Source: Lithospermum erythrorhizon (Eukaryota > Streptophyta > Magnoliopsida > Boraginales > Boraginaceae). From it: a stretch of DNA of 64,000 bases. A model generated the notes under the pieces. The model worked only from the letters and a program-made list of their open reading frames with translations. It did not search any database and was not told the DNA's origin. The stretch is from positions 1,178,001 through 1,242,000 of the forward strand of contig JADFUC010001995.1 of assembly GCA_019722365.1 (NCBI GenBank). Direction: 5' to 3'. Every line of letters starts with the position of its first letter. Position 1 is the stretch's first letter. The translations under genes were made by a program, and so were the position numbers. Positions 13,020 to 24,200 of the stretch are shown here, in pieces.

Positions 13020-13492
13020 ACGAGGATATGGATTATAATGATATGGATGAACATGAAACAAATACGGATGAACATGCTGAATCTAATCATACTCCTATTG
13101 CCTCTCCCGATCTGATCTTTACTCCTATTCTTCTCTGATCTATTCCTTCTAAGGTTCTTAGAATGCCCAAAGAGGAAAAAAACTAACCCTCTCCCCCGAC
13201 CCCCCTACTTGATGAAGTTAAAGGTAGTTGCGAAATCTGGGATCACTTTACAAAATTTGGGACCCCGTTAGAGCCAAGTGTATTCATTGTGGTCGTGATT
13301 ATCTTTGCCGATTCAAAGTTAATTGGTACAAGTAATCTCCATAAGCATATCGAAAATTGTTCAGTTTTTCAAAGACTACTTAAACAACAAACAAATCAAA
13401 AGACAATGAAGGATTTTAGTGGTAAAGAGTGTGATGGATCCTCTATAATGGTTGGTTTAAAATCACATGCGCTTGATATTGGAGTTCTTTAG
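13020..13492 (+). pseudogene. BED zinc-finger part of the hAT transposase
   Basis: Acidic N-terminal stretch DYNDMDEHETNTDEHAE (13033 onward), a stop, then the finger with the C-x2-C pair at about 13279-13290. A frame change follows, then HKHIENC and the linker QRLLKQQTNQKTMKDF. The frame ends at 13490. This is the best preserved coding piece of the element. Confidence 0.7.
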
Positions 13493-15469
13493 AACTTCTT
13501 TATCTAAGTTTAATTACGATGGATGAAAAGCCATTCCGAATGGTAGAAGGTGAAAGGCTTCAAACAATTTGTTAGAGCTTAGAGCCCCTCGCTTTATTCT
13601 ACAGTAGAATGCTTGTTACTAGTGATTGTTTAAACTTGTTGAGCTTGAGAAAAAAATTGAGAACATTTTTTAAAAAGACAAGTAGGTTGAGTTTGACAAC
13701 GGATTGTTGGACTTCAAATCAAAACACGAGTTATATATAGCGTTATTTGCTCATTTTATTGATGACAATAGGATCTAACCGAAATTTTAAAATTTTTGTT
13801 TGGTTGATGATCTAATTCAACTAGTGGGAGGAAAGGCTTGTTAGAGAGTTACTGTGGAGTGGGGTTAGATAAGGTGTTAACTATAGCGTTGACAATGCAT
13901 CGCTAATGATAAGCGATTGATTATTTGAGATTGTGCAATTGGAGTGATGTCGTGTTGTCAAATGCATTATTTACATGTTAAATCATTACACGCATATTGT
14001 GAATCTTATTGTTAAAGATGGATTAAAAGAAAGAATCGATAGTGTTTAGCGAAGATTAGGAATCTTTGTGAGTATGTAAGGTCATCCTGAATTGAAAAGT
14101 TCGAGCAATGTGTGAAACATGAGAGAGAATAGATTGTAAAAGGGGTTTGTCTTGATGTTGAAACCGGGTGGAATTAGAGCATATTTGATACTTAGATATT
14201 GCAATTAAGTATAGAAAGGCTTTTGAAAGGTTGAGAAGGAAGATTACAGTTATGACTTGTATTTTTTCGATTGCAAGAGTTAAGGCCTCCTACTAGTGTT
14301 GATTCAAACAAAGTTGATGCATTAGTTAAGTTTCTTGGGTGGGTTTTATGAGGCCACTTTAGTCTTACGGAAGTAAGTATCTGGGCTTGTCTTCCGTATT
14401 TTACTCAAGTTGTGGACTTGTATATGACAATAAAGCTATATCAAATTGATGAGTGACAGAATGACTTGTCCCGACATGGCTAATAGCACCAGAGGCTAAG
14501 TTTGAAATATTGGAGTTGATTGGGTTGGGGAATAATTTGTTGTTTCTAGAGGTTATTTTGATCCAAGACAAAAATTCAATAAAAGTTTCATTACGGTATG
14601 AGCAGATGTACTCGAGATTTGTCAGTGAGTCCCCGATTATTAGTGCGAGGCTACTGCATGATTAACGAGATAAAAAGTTTGGAGAGGTTTGTGGTTGGCT
14701 TTTGCGGCCGATAAAGCATGGTCACCTGGAATAATGTTGAATCCCTCACGCCTCTTTCTTCTTCTTCTTCTTCATCCATCGCTAATCTAAGGAACTACTT
14801 AAAGTCTTGTAGACGGGCGTTACAAAGGCTCCACGATAATGATTACATTGAAACCAAAGAGTTAGCTCGCTATTTGTCCCAACTGCGAGGAAGATGTTGA
14901 TTTGAATATCTTACAATGGTGGAATTTTCATTACCCATTAAGTATCTATTTTGTCCAAAAATTACCAAAAGGACATTCTAAGTATTCCAGTTTCATCGAT
15001 TGCTTGAAACAATACGTTTAGTGCGAATGCATAGAATTTTGAGTGATTTTAAGTTAGATTTGAAGCCCAAGGCTGTGGAGATGTAGCATCTGTGGTCGAG
15101 GTGGTTGAGGCATTGCTAGAGACCATTTGATTTGCGAGTCTTGGCGATATTGATCAATATGAGTAATAGGAGGTATGTTGTTAATTTGTTATGGTTTATG
15201 AATGTTAAGCGTATATAAAGTATAAAATATTTCTAACTTTAATTTGTTTATGTGAGCAATTGGTACTACTTCATCTGGAAACAAATATGAATAATGCTTA
15301 GCGGTGTTCATGTTACTAATTATTTTCTTGAACTATTTTATTATGTATTTTTTTGATATGTTTATTGATTAGATTTATGATTGTTCATATTTATGTATTC
15401 TTGATTCTGATTGTTTATTGTAGATGACGACCTCCATTCATCCAATGTTGCTTTTCAGTGTATTGTACT

Positions 15470-15860
15470 AACCGATCTTGTTCTTTATTAGGACTATTAA
15501 TACTTGTTTTTTTGTATTCGGACTATTAATAGTTGTTAACATTTTTGTATTAGATGATATGCGTTAGCATTATGTATTCGGATTATTAGGACTTGTTCTT
15601 GTTATGTTTTCGAACTATTAGTACTTGTTCTTGTTTTGTATTCGGATTATTAGGACTTGTTCTTGTTATGTTTTCAGATTATTAGTACTTGTTCTTGTTG
15701 TATTCGGATTATCAGGACTTGTCTTGTTTTGTATTCGGATTATTATGACTTGTTGGTTGTTCTTGTTTTGTGTTCGGATTATTCGGAGCTTGTTCTAATG
15801 TTGTGTCGGATGATCGGGCCGATGTTCTAATTTTTTTTTCGGACTATTCGGATTTCAAAT
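15470..15860. repeat. Degenerate tandem repeat near the hAT 3' end
   Basis: About ten variants of a roughly 30-bp unit built on TTCGGATTATTAGGACTTGTTCTTG. Arrays of short subterminal repeats are common at hAT ends, where transposase binds; that role is inferred. Confidence 0.7.
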
Positions 15861-16157
15861 TTGTTTCATTCTTATTTTAATAGGGCTAAATTTGATGTAA
15901 ATAGTAGGATTAAAATGTATTTTAAAAAACAGATTATTAAATAAATGTTAAAAAAGGGCAGAAATTTAAAAAAAATCAAATTTGAGCCCAATTTGAGGCC
16001 GGGGCAGAAAATAACGAGAAACCGGGCCGGGCAGGCGGAACGATTTGCAGGCAGGCCGGGCGAACCCGAGTTCGGTTCCTCCACAGAATAACCGAGGCTA
16101 GTCGGGTTCGGTTAGTTTGTATCGAAAACCGAACCCGGACCGACCGTTGAGTCCCAC

Positions 16158-16350
16158 ATGTACAATAGTTTTACATTTCGTATGTATGTTAATTAGCGTA
16201 ATAAATTCATTTTAATTAAATAAATTAGTCTACTCGTACTAAAAAATTTTAATGATAATTATTCAATTATAAGAATTGAAAAATAATTTTCTAATTCAAA
16301 AATTACTACTCCGTATTACGAATATATATCTAAATTATTATGTGATAATA
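16158..16350. other. Short AT-rich spacer
   Basis: No feature beyond one TACTCCGTAT motif at 16307. Confidence 0.4.
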
Positions 16351-16600
16351 CTCCATCCGTCCCGATTTACTTGTCGTAGCAGCAAAATATTTACTTTCCT
16401 TTTACTTGATCATATAGAAATTCAATAACTTTATCTTGATCTTTCCACTTTATCCATAATAAATTACCTTTTGTTTCATGATTAATTAAAGTATTTTTGA
16501 TAAAATACCCTTTTAGCCTTTAAGATATAATATTAATATTAATCAAACCCTTAATAAAGTACTTTTACCTCCATGATCAAGTAAATTGGGGCGGATGGAG
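16351..16600. mobile_element. Stowaway-like MITE, 250 bp, TA target
   Basis: The terminal inverted repeats CTCCATCCGTCCCGATTTACT and (right, inverted) CTCCATCCGCCCCAATTTACT differ at two of 21 positions. TA flanks both ends (16349-16350 and 16601-16602). No ORF. It is the best preserved MITE in the window, so probably the youngest. Confidence 0.8.
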
Positions 16601-17045
16601 TATTATAAAAAGTGTCGGCGAGATTTACATATCCTAATACTCACTTTTCACATATTAAATGTTAAATTCAAATATTTTTATTTATGTTGTATAATATTTG
16701 TGAAAATGATCAAATAATAATATTTTCAATATACTTTAATATTGATATTAAATTTTATTCAAATCAAAACTATGTTTATCGATGAAGGCATAAAATTTTT
16801 TTAATTTGGAGAAGCTTAAATCAGCGTAATGATCATTTAGTATGGAGGGAGTAATAGATTTGAATATTTATTTAAGAAAATTTAATTTTTTATTATTATA
16901 ATATATATAACATGTGTTAGCTTTATGATTAAATAAAAATATATTTATCTATAAATTATAGATTTAATAATTAATTAGAGTTGAATTCAATATATGAAAG
17001 GAAATTAAAAAAATTCAATCTTCACTATTTAATATTGATTAGTAA

Positions 17046-17325
17046 TTACTCATTCCGTTTTTTAGTTGTCGTTTTAGCCATTTGCACATACATTAAAGAA
17101 AATAAAAAGTAGTCAAAAAGTGCATTGAAAATATAAAATGACAATTAATTAAAATAATATCATTGGTTGGTTGTTAATTTAAAGAGAAAAAGTACTCAAA
17201 AGTACATTGAAAATGTAAAAATATTATTTATTATGCTAAAACGATAACTATTTTCAATCAAATTTCTTTGGCTAAAACAACAACTAAAAAAAACAAATTA
17301 AGTCGCAAATTAAATAAGAGTATAT
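17046..17325. mobile_element. MITE of the TTTAGTTGTCGTTTTAGCC family
   Basis: The left block TTTTTAGTTGTCGTTTTAGCC is matched in reverse by GGCTAAAACAACAACTAAAAA near 17270. Outer ends TACTC / GAGTA complete an inverted repeat. Relatives lie near 5.93 kb and 49.84 kb. Confidence 0.55.
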
Positions 17326-18226
17326 TGTCATAATAATACATATATTAGTTTTAAACTCATATGAAATATAATTAAATCGATGTTATAGTCACAAAAATAG
17401 ATGCATGAATATGCATCTTATAGGTATATAATTCCCTTTATTGATGAACGCCCCGTAATACCAATAGATGCATAAATGCTTTTATTTGAAGAACACTTTT
17501 ATGATGCTTATATTAAAGTTGTTATTTATGTCAAAAAAATTTAAAAATTCATATCAACTAATATAATCACATTTATAGTATTGAGGTTTAAATTTTTATT
17601 AAAATGATTATTGCATAAGATATACTCCATTAATTTATTCTATTAATTTTCAATATAATCCATTGGGTATTTCACTTTCGAACAAAGACGTCTAATATGT
17701 GGTCGAGTGAGATTCACAAGAGTCTTGATATTATTTAGTTTTATGCAAATATTAATAGGTGTCATCAATTAAAAATATGTTAAAATGAATACATAAAATA
17801 AAATTGAAGAATAGAACTATGAATAATTTATAATTTTATACTACTAATCAATTGAAAAGTAATGTTTTATAACAATAAATAAAATAACATAAAATGTTTT
17901 TTTTATTAAAAGAGAAAAATAATATTTTCTAACAATAAATAAAATTACATAATATGTATTCTTTTATTAAATCTTGAAAATAAAGTGTAGTATGATAATA
18001 AAACTTTTAAATCTATTATTAAAACTATATGTATTAAAAAATTATAAAGGATCATATAACTATGAACAAAATAAATTATAATATAAATAAAAATATAATT
18101 TATAAATTTAATTAAATAATTAATTACTTTATTTATTATCTCAACTTTAAAGCATTAAAATTTACATACAACGTGAACGTATGTACATTTTACTAGTAAA
18201 TAGCAAAAGCAACACTGCATTAAACA
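17326..18226. other. AT-rich 3' flank of the GH3 gene
   Basis: Extremely AT-rich. The sequence around 18165-18200 (a small ACATAC/GTATGT hairpin followed by TTTTACTAGT) resembles a Helitron 3' end, but no matching 5' end was found. Confidence 0.3.
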
Positions 18227-21200
18227 TTATTTATATGCAGTGCTGTGATAGTGTTTAACAACATTTCCAGAGAGAATCTGCAACACAGAACTATTACAAG
18301 GTCCAACACATCTTGGTGTTTTGAACTGGCTAACTGCAGCTCCTAATCCTACATAATGATCCAATATCTTATGGAAAGTCCCCCTCTCCACAATCCTAAG
18401 CTCCAGAGCTCCTATTGAATTCACCTTCCGCGAACTCACATATCCTGCATCCATAAATGACTTGTCTAAGCAATTGCAGCAATCTCTTAGAATCTCATCG
18501 CTCGCTTCCCCACTTAGTTCCCAGAAGATCACGTAATGCCCCGGATCAGTTGTGCTATCGACTTTGCTTGTAAAGTCCACTATTTCTAGTTTCTCGGCTG
18601 AGAGTATCTTGGATGCTGTTTCCACGGATAGTTGGAGATCTTTCTCAGTGTTCTTGTCAATATTGACCGTGAGGAGGAGGTTTCTTCTACATACGAATTG
18701 TAGCTCCGGGGTGGAATTGTGGAATCCTTTTACCTTCACCACGTCCCCTAAGCGATACCGATACAATCCTGAAAATGTAATTATCGACAAACATCAATAT
18801 TCCAGAGTGGCGGGGTCAGGAATTTAATACAAGTACTTGAAAGCACAAACAACAAAAGTTAAGGAAATTATTGCTTTTCTACAACTCGAAGACGACATAA
18901 CTATTAACAAGAATCGACAGCTACTGAAAGAATATAATATTGTAATAGACATGCATCCAGCGATGATAGATCTGACTATTGTTTTCTCTTCAAGACTGGT
19001 GAGCTTAAGGACCAATTGGTATTAATAATGCCATCACTCTTTGAATATTCAATTCTGACATCTTAGTGCAACAACTTTTGTTTTCTCCTCGAAGACTTCT
19101 ATGCTGGACCACCAGGCACCAGCATTTTGGAGTTTAAATTTTGATCATCTCTTAATCAATCTTCATTTTATATTTTGTTTTTAATGGAAAATACCACTCT
19201 TCTGTCACCTTCTGTATGTTCACATAAAATACTACAAAAGTACAAACATAGACCAATTCACCAACATGCTGGCTCAATTACATTATACAAGTGTTTATTT
19301 CGAGGAATAAACAAAATGTATTGAAAATTAACGGACACACCTAACATTTAGTGAATGGTATTCTTCTATACATAAAAAATACTCCCTCCATTTCAAATGA
19401 ACTTGAAAGTTTGATTTTTTGTCAATATTTAAGCGTTGCTATTTTTATGAATGAACTTCCTATTTTACCCCTACAACTTTAAAATTAATAACCAACTTAA
19501 AATTGGACCATGCAGGCCACGTTCGATCCCCGACCATATTTCGGCGCAATTTAAATAGGAAACATATTTTATTACGTTCGACAACCAATAATGTTTAAAT
19601 TTCCGTTTCGTCATGGAAATAGTATTTTGACCCGTTTCCCCACGCGGAACCATATTTTCATCGCCATGAAATTTCGCACTTTGTCAGTTAACAATAAAAT
19701 TAGTAGAGGAGAATACCTCTAAATTGATGCCTTGTTCTTTCGAATCTTAGAAGTACCGGGTGTTTACATACCTCTTGAATATCATGAAGTGTTTCCTCAA
19801 CCAGGTTGTCTCGCTCATCGGTACCGACCTCACTCCCGGTGGCATGTCAAACAAAGATCTTGATTTACTTTAAGGCAGGGCATGATCTAAGATATGTCAT
19901 TTGGAAGAAACCCGAGTCATGCCCACTTGTCTGGCGCGTTTGACTTCCTCGATGTTTAGGCATGACCTTACTCTTTACTCGCCTGACTTTTATCCCCATC
20001 TTTATATGTCATAACCGTTAAAGACGTCACTTTTCGTTTGATCATCCAGGTTCTTTAAATCATAGAACCCGATATTCCATTTGACATCGCCATAACTTAA
20101 TAAAATAGCAAATGTTAGATTTTGCATCAAGTTTACTTAGCATTGCATCTCTGTGAACATATGCTAAACAATAAAATACTTCGGAAAGATAAGTTACCTT
20201 AACTGAGCTTCACATTTATTCAAAATTTTGAAATCCAGGCGAGGATCCTCTATCAAGAGAACTGCCGATTATTAATTGCATCGGCCTCAGGCGTCGAGGA
20301 GTGAACAGTCATAACTAGCCTCGAGCCGTTCATTTAACGTCTGTTCATCCTTTCAGCTACTCCGTTCTGTTGGGGTGTTCCCGAAATAGTGTACGTGATT
20401 TCATTCAACCACGGTATTGTTTAAAATTACTATGATTATACTACGCCCCGATTATCGGATCTGAAACCTTAACTACTTTCGGCCGGAGTCTCGTTCTCAA
20501 CCATAGCTTTCCAGTTCTTAAAGACTCATACACTTCCAGATTTGTATCTGAAATAAACCCAAACCTTTCTAGTTGCATAATCAATAAAGGTTACGTAATA
20601 TAATGAACCTCCACAAATCCAACCGGTCACGAGGTCCACAGCATACATTTGTGTGAACTAACTCCCAGTCTATCGATTTGAGAACTGGCTTCAGGTTTTA
20701 ACAAAGCAGAGCAACTGCTTTTCACACAGCTCTGATTACCATGAGATATGATGATCAGCAGATTTCAAGCTGAGATATCAAATTATTTGAAGCAAGTAAT
20801 TCATTACCTTTCTCGCTAATGTGACCCAAGCGATTGTGCAGCGGCGTTGTATTCTCAGACCATCCCAGCAGCCAGTTATCATCCTCGAGAACCTCCCGGT
20901 AGGTACAAAGTACCCGATGCTTACGACCTCGGTATAGTCATTGCTCACGTGCCACTTTCGGTTACTATCACCGGCGTTGTTTGATAGCCATCTCAGATTC
21001 AGTGACTATGAGATGTCGAAGCTCACGCTAGCTTTGTTACATGTATCAACTTTTGTCAATTTCAAGTAGAATCATTTGGCGAACTTTCAAAGTTTATACT
21101 CATTACCTTGTAATGATGGTTCACTATCGGCAGATGAGCAGTCCCATAATCTCCGGCCTCTAATTTGCAATTATGTCGATTAGGTGTAGTATGGAAACAA

Positions 21201-24200
21201 TACACGAGAATCGAGAATCAGAACTAATAGAACAATTAATCTACAAAAATAGTGCATCTGCGTATTCATCATCAACATTGACGTCACTTATGTTGTTGTC
21301 CCGACCTCTAGAAGTCTTGCGAGTGCTTCATATGTGACCCGTCCTTGACCCGATATTCGAATGCGTCCTCAAATTTTGACTTACCTCGCCGCTTGGCTTT
21401 AGCGCCGTTTATTCTTGCTATTACCCCACGTCGATTCACTTACCCTCGCTACGTTGATGCGGAGAACCGCTTTTATACATGCTCCGGTTTATGCTTGCTT
21501 GAGACAAACAACCCATTATTCTATTCACGCTTAAAAACCGACTTATCATTACCTACGAGTTACTAACGGCGGCCACTAAATCGGTTCCGGTATTTGGCGG
21601 AGATTCGATAATATTAGCAGCTTGTAACTCGTAAGTCAAAATTCACGCGGAAATACGATGAATAATTGATTTATCAACTATTGATGCATTAAAAGGTGCC
21701 TAGTTATAGGAGTGTTATCGACATCACCAAATTAAACAAGCGTTTTCATGAAGCGTACTGTCGTTAACCCGGCCCTTACCAAGCTAAATTTGACCAGCGC
21801 GCCCGTCAGGCCACTGTCGTGAATCTCGCACCAGCAGCAATAAGGCGAGCCACGTTTCAGGACAAGCATGGTGCGTCGGCTCCCAGACGCAACGTACAAC
21901 TCCTTCCATTCTTCGTCGTCTTACCGGGGCTTATCGCCCCTAATGGCTTGTTTAACTTCTTTATGGGTAATCCCTCCGTATTCATGCTTCCAATGTGAAA
22001 TCTATCCCGTCAAATTTATCTACAACGTCACATTAAATTCTCGCCCGTTCTTTTGACATTGAATGCCAGTTTGTCGAGAATCTTAGGCTACGATGATACA
22101 ATTGTTGGGATTTAAGGCCTAATTCAATCACCAAATCTAAGCAAACAATGATAATGACAGAAGTAAATGTGAAAAATAAACAGCATCTACGATTTTATAT
22201 AGGTTCCCATGATGTGAAATGTCGTGCTATGCTAGCTGCCAGAAATCTAAAACCAAATCCGGAAGATCGTTGTCACTATCAATTAAACCCTCGATTGGAG
22301 TTCTTTATAGCACGGTATCCTCAGTAATGAAAGTACTCATGATATTCTTGATGATGATTGATAATATTCTTTCAAAGACTATTATTTAGGATGATTATTT
22401 TATGATATAAAGCTGTAGAGAATGCGCTACATATATAGAAAAACACTCACCAAACTGGAGTTATTCACAGGTCTCAGAAAGTCCGAAAACCGCCTCAAAT
22501 CAGGTCTTCTCGAACCCGCGTCGGGAGCAAGGTCGGGACCTAGGCAAGTCCCGAACTTCTCCCGCGAAATCACTGACTCAAAAGCCCCCGAGGTCGGGAC
22601 TTAGTCGGGAGTTGAAGGACTCCCAGCCAGTCCCGTCCTCTACGGCAAAATGTTGAAATTGAACTGGCATCCAACAGAGGGTTCGATGCAGGAGTGTGTT
22701 TGTTTGTTCAAGAGGGAAACTAACAGGTTATCTCTTGATGTTACTTTCTGTGTCTATTTAAAAATGCCAAAGGGAGGCGAAGCGGTCTCACGACGGATCG
22801 GGCGTTTGGGCAGGTTAGGCTTTATCTTGTGTTCATTTCATCTTTGTTTTTCGTACAAGGGCGGATGTTTGGGTTTGGAGGATGCATTGGATGGTAGGTT
22901 TGTGCAAAAAGATGTTTGGGAGGATATTCGTGGCGGAAGGGGAAGGCTGAGCACTTTGGACGAATGGGTTTGGGTAGTGGGGGGGTATTCGAGGCAAGAG
23001 TTCATTGTTTGGATGTTGTTCGTAGTAAGCTTAACTGCCCAGGACCATTTGATGAAACGGGGGGATGGATGTTGATCCTCGTTAATAACGCTTTATCATA
23101 GTGAATTGAGGATCATACGTTACAGTGGTTATTCGGCTCAGGTATGAAGGTTGCTTTTCTGAAGCTTGGTAGCATGAGGTAATACGCTTGGCGTGATGAG
23201 AAAACATTGGTGTATTACTCAACTTAAGGCGATGCATTTCAAAAGATCCTTTAACTCACGTTTATGAGTGTTGTTTATTATGTTTGGCAAGAGAGAATCT
23301 TTGAAATTTGGAGATTCAATGGCTAGCCGTTTGGATCTTAAGGTATATCTGAATTGTTGCATGTGTTGAGATAGGGCTTACTCATGAAGGAATGTTAAGA
23401 GGATCGAAGGAAATTGGAGGCTTTGTCTAGAGTGGAGATTGGATCATCATATTTTTAGTTGATTGACATCTCTTTTTCATTTTAGTTGACCCGTTTGTGG
23501 GGGTTTGAACCAAGGTTTGTACCTTGATGAATAGTTGTATTCTCGTTATTAATAAAACAATTATTTTTGGAAAAAAAGGTAGTTTAGGTTTAAGGTCCAA
23601 GTAACAAAAATGTAAATCAAATAACTCATGAATGAAAACAACCCTTTTCTGACTAGAGACATCTTACATGATTGATGAAACTGTCAAAAAAAATCTGCAG
23701 GAATAAAAAAAAAATCTGCATAAATTAGAGTGGTCATACTTAAATGTGTGACAGTGAAACAATGCATGGTCCAGCCACAAAGCATCTCTGATCTAGTTCC
23801 TCGTTTTGTGGCACAGAAGATGGACACCAAGATATTGGTGCATTAGTGCACAATGGGGAATGACCACTCCTTGTTGTCACAAAATTAATGATCATTTGCA
23901 AGACAATAAAAAAGTCTTATGTGAATGCTTAGTAATCGAAATAATTGGCATGTGATTTTTTTAAATTAAAATTTAACAATTAATTATTAATTATTTATTA
24001 TTTTTAAAAAATATAAATTTATATAATTGAATTAAATAACAAAATACTTTCATATATTAATTTTAATAATATAATTAAAAAATAATTGAAAATTAAAGAT
24101 TTATCTCAATACGTAAGAAAATTCAATTATTTTGGATTAAATTTACTATTTAACAAAGAACAGTTGTGTGTCTATTTCTTATAAAAAAAGCAAATAGACT

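Larger units (their letters stand above)
10968..16157 (+). pseudogene. Decayed autonomous hAT transposon (BED-finger transposase)
   Basis: The left end TAGGGGTGCCAATAAAACAC (10968) is a hAT-type terminus. The right end near 16157, read in reverse, is a degenerate partner (TGTGGGACTCAA). Both subterminal regions carry GGTTCGG / CCGAACC motifs. Inside, on the plus strand, a BED zinc finger is readable across a frame break at 13220-13370: EIWDHFTKF, then KCIHCG, then SNLHKHIENC, as in plant RICESLEEPER/DAYSLEEPER-type proteins. Further pieces (LTTDCWTS near 13700, and a C-terminal dimerisation-like stretch near 15060) are interrupted by stops and shifts. The transposase is therefore dead. The flanks share only GTACA, so the target duplication has decayed. 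Confidence 0.7.

Noticed and set aside
18163..18200. Helitron 3' terminus after the GH3 stop codon
   Set aside because: A hairpin and CTAGT are present, but no 5' end or second copy was found in the window.
22650..23075. 141-codon plus-strand frame as a gene
   Set aside because: It lies within a degenerate LINE fragment inside an intron and has no independent coding evidence.
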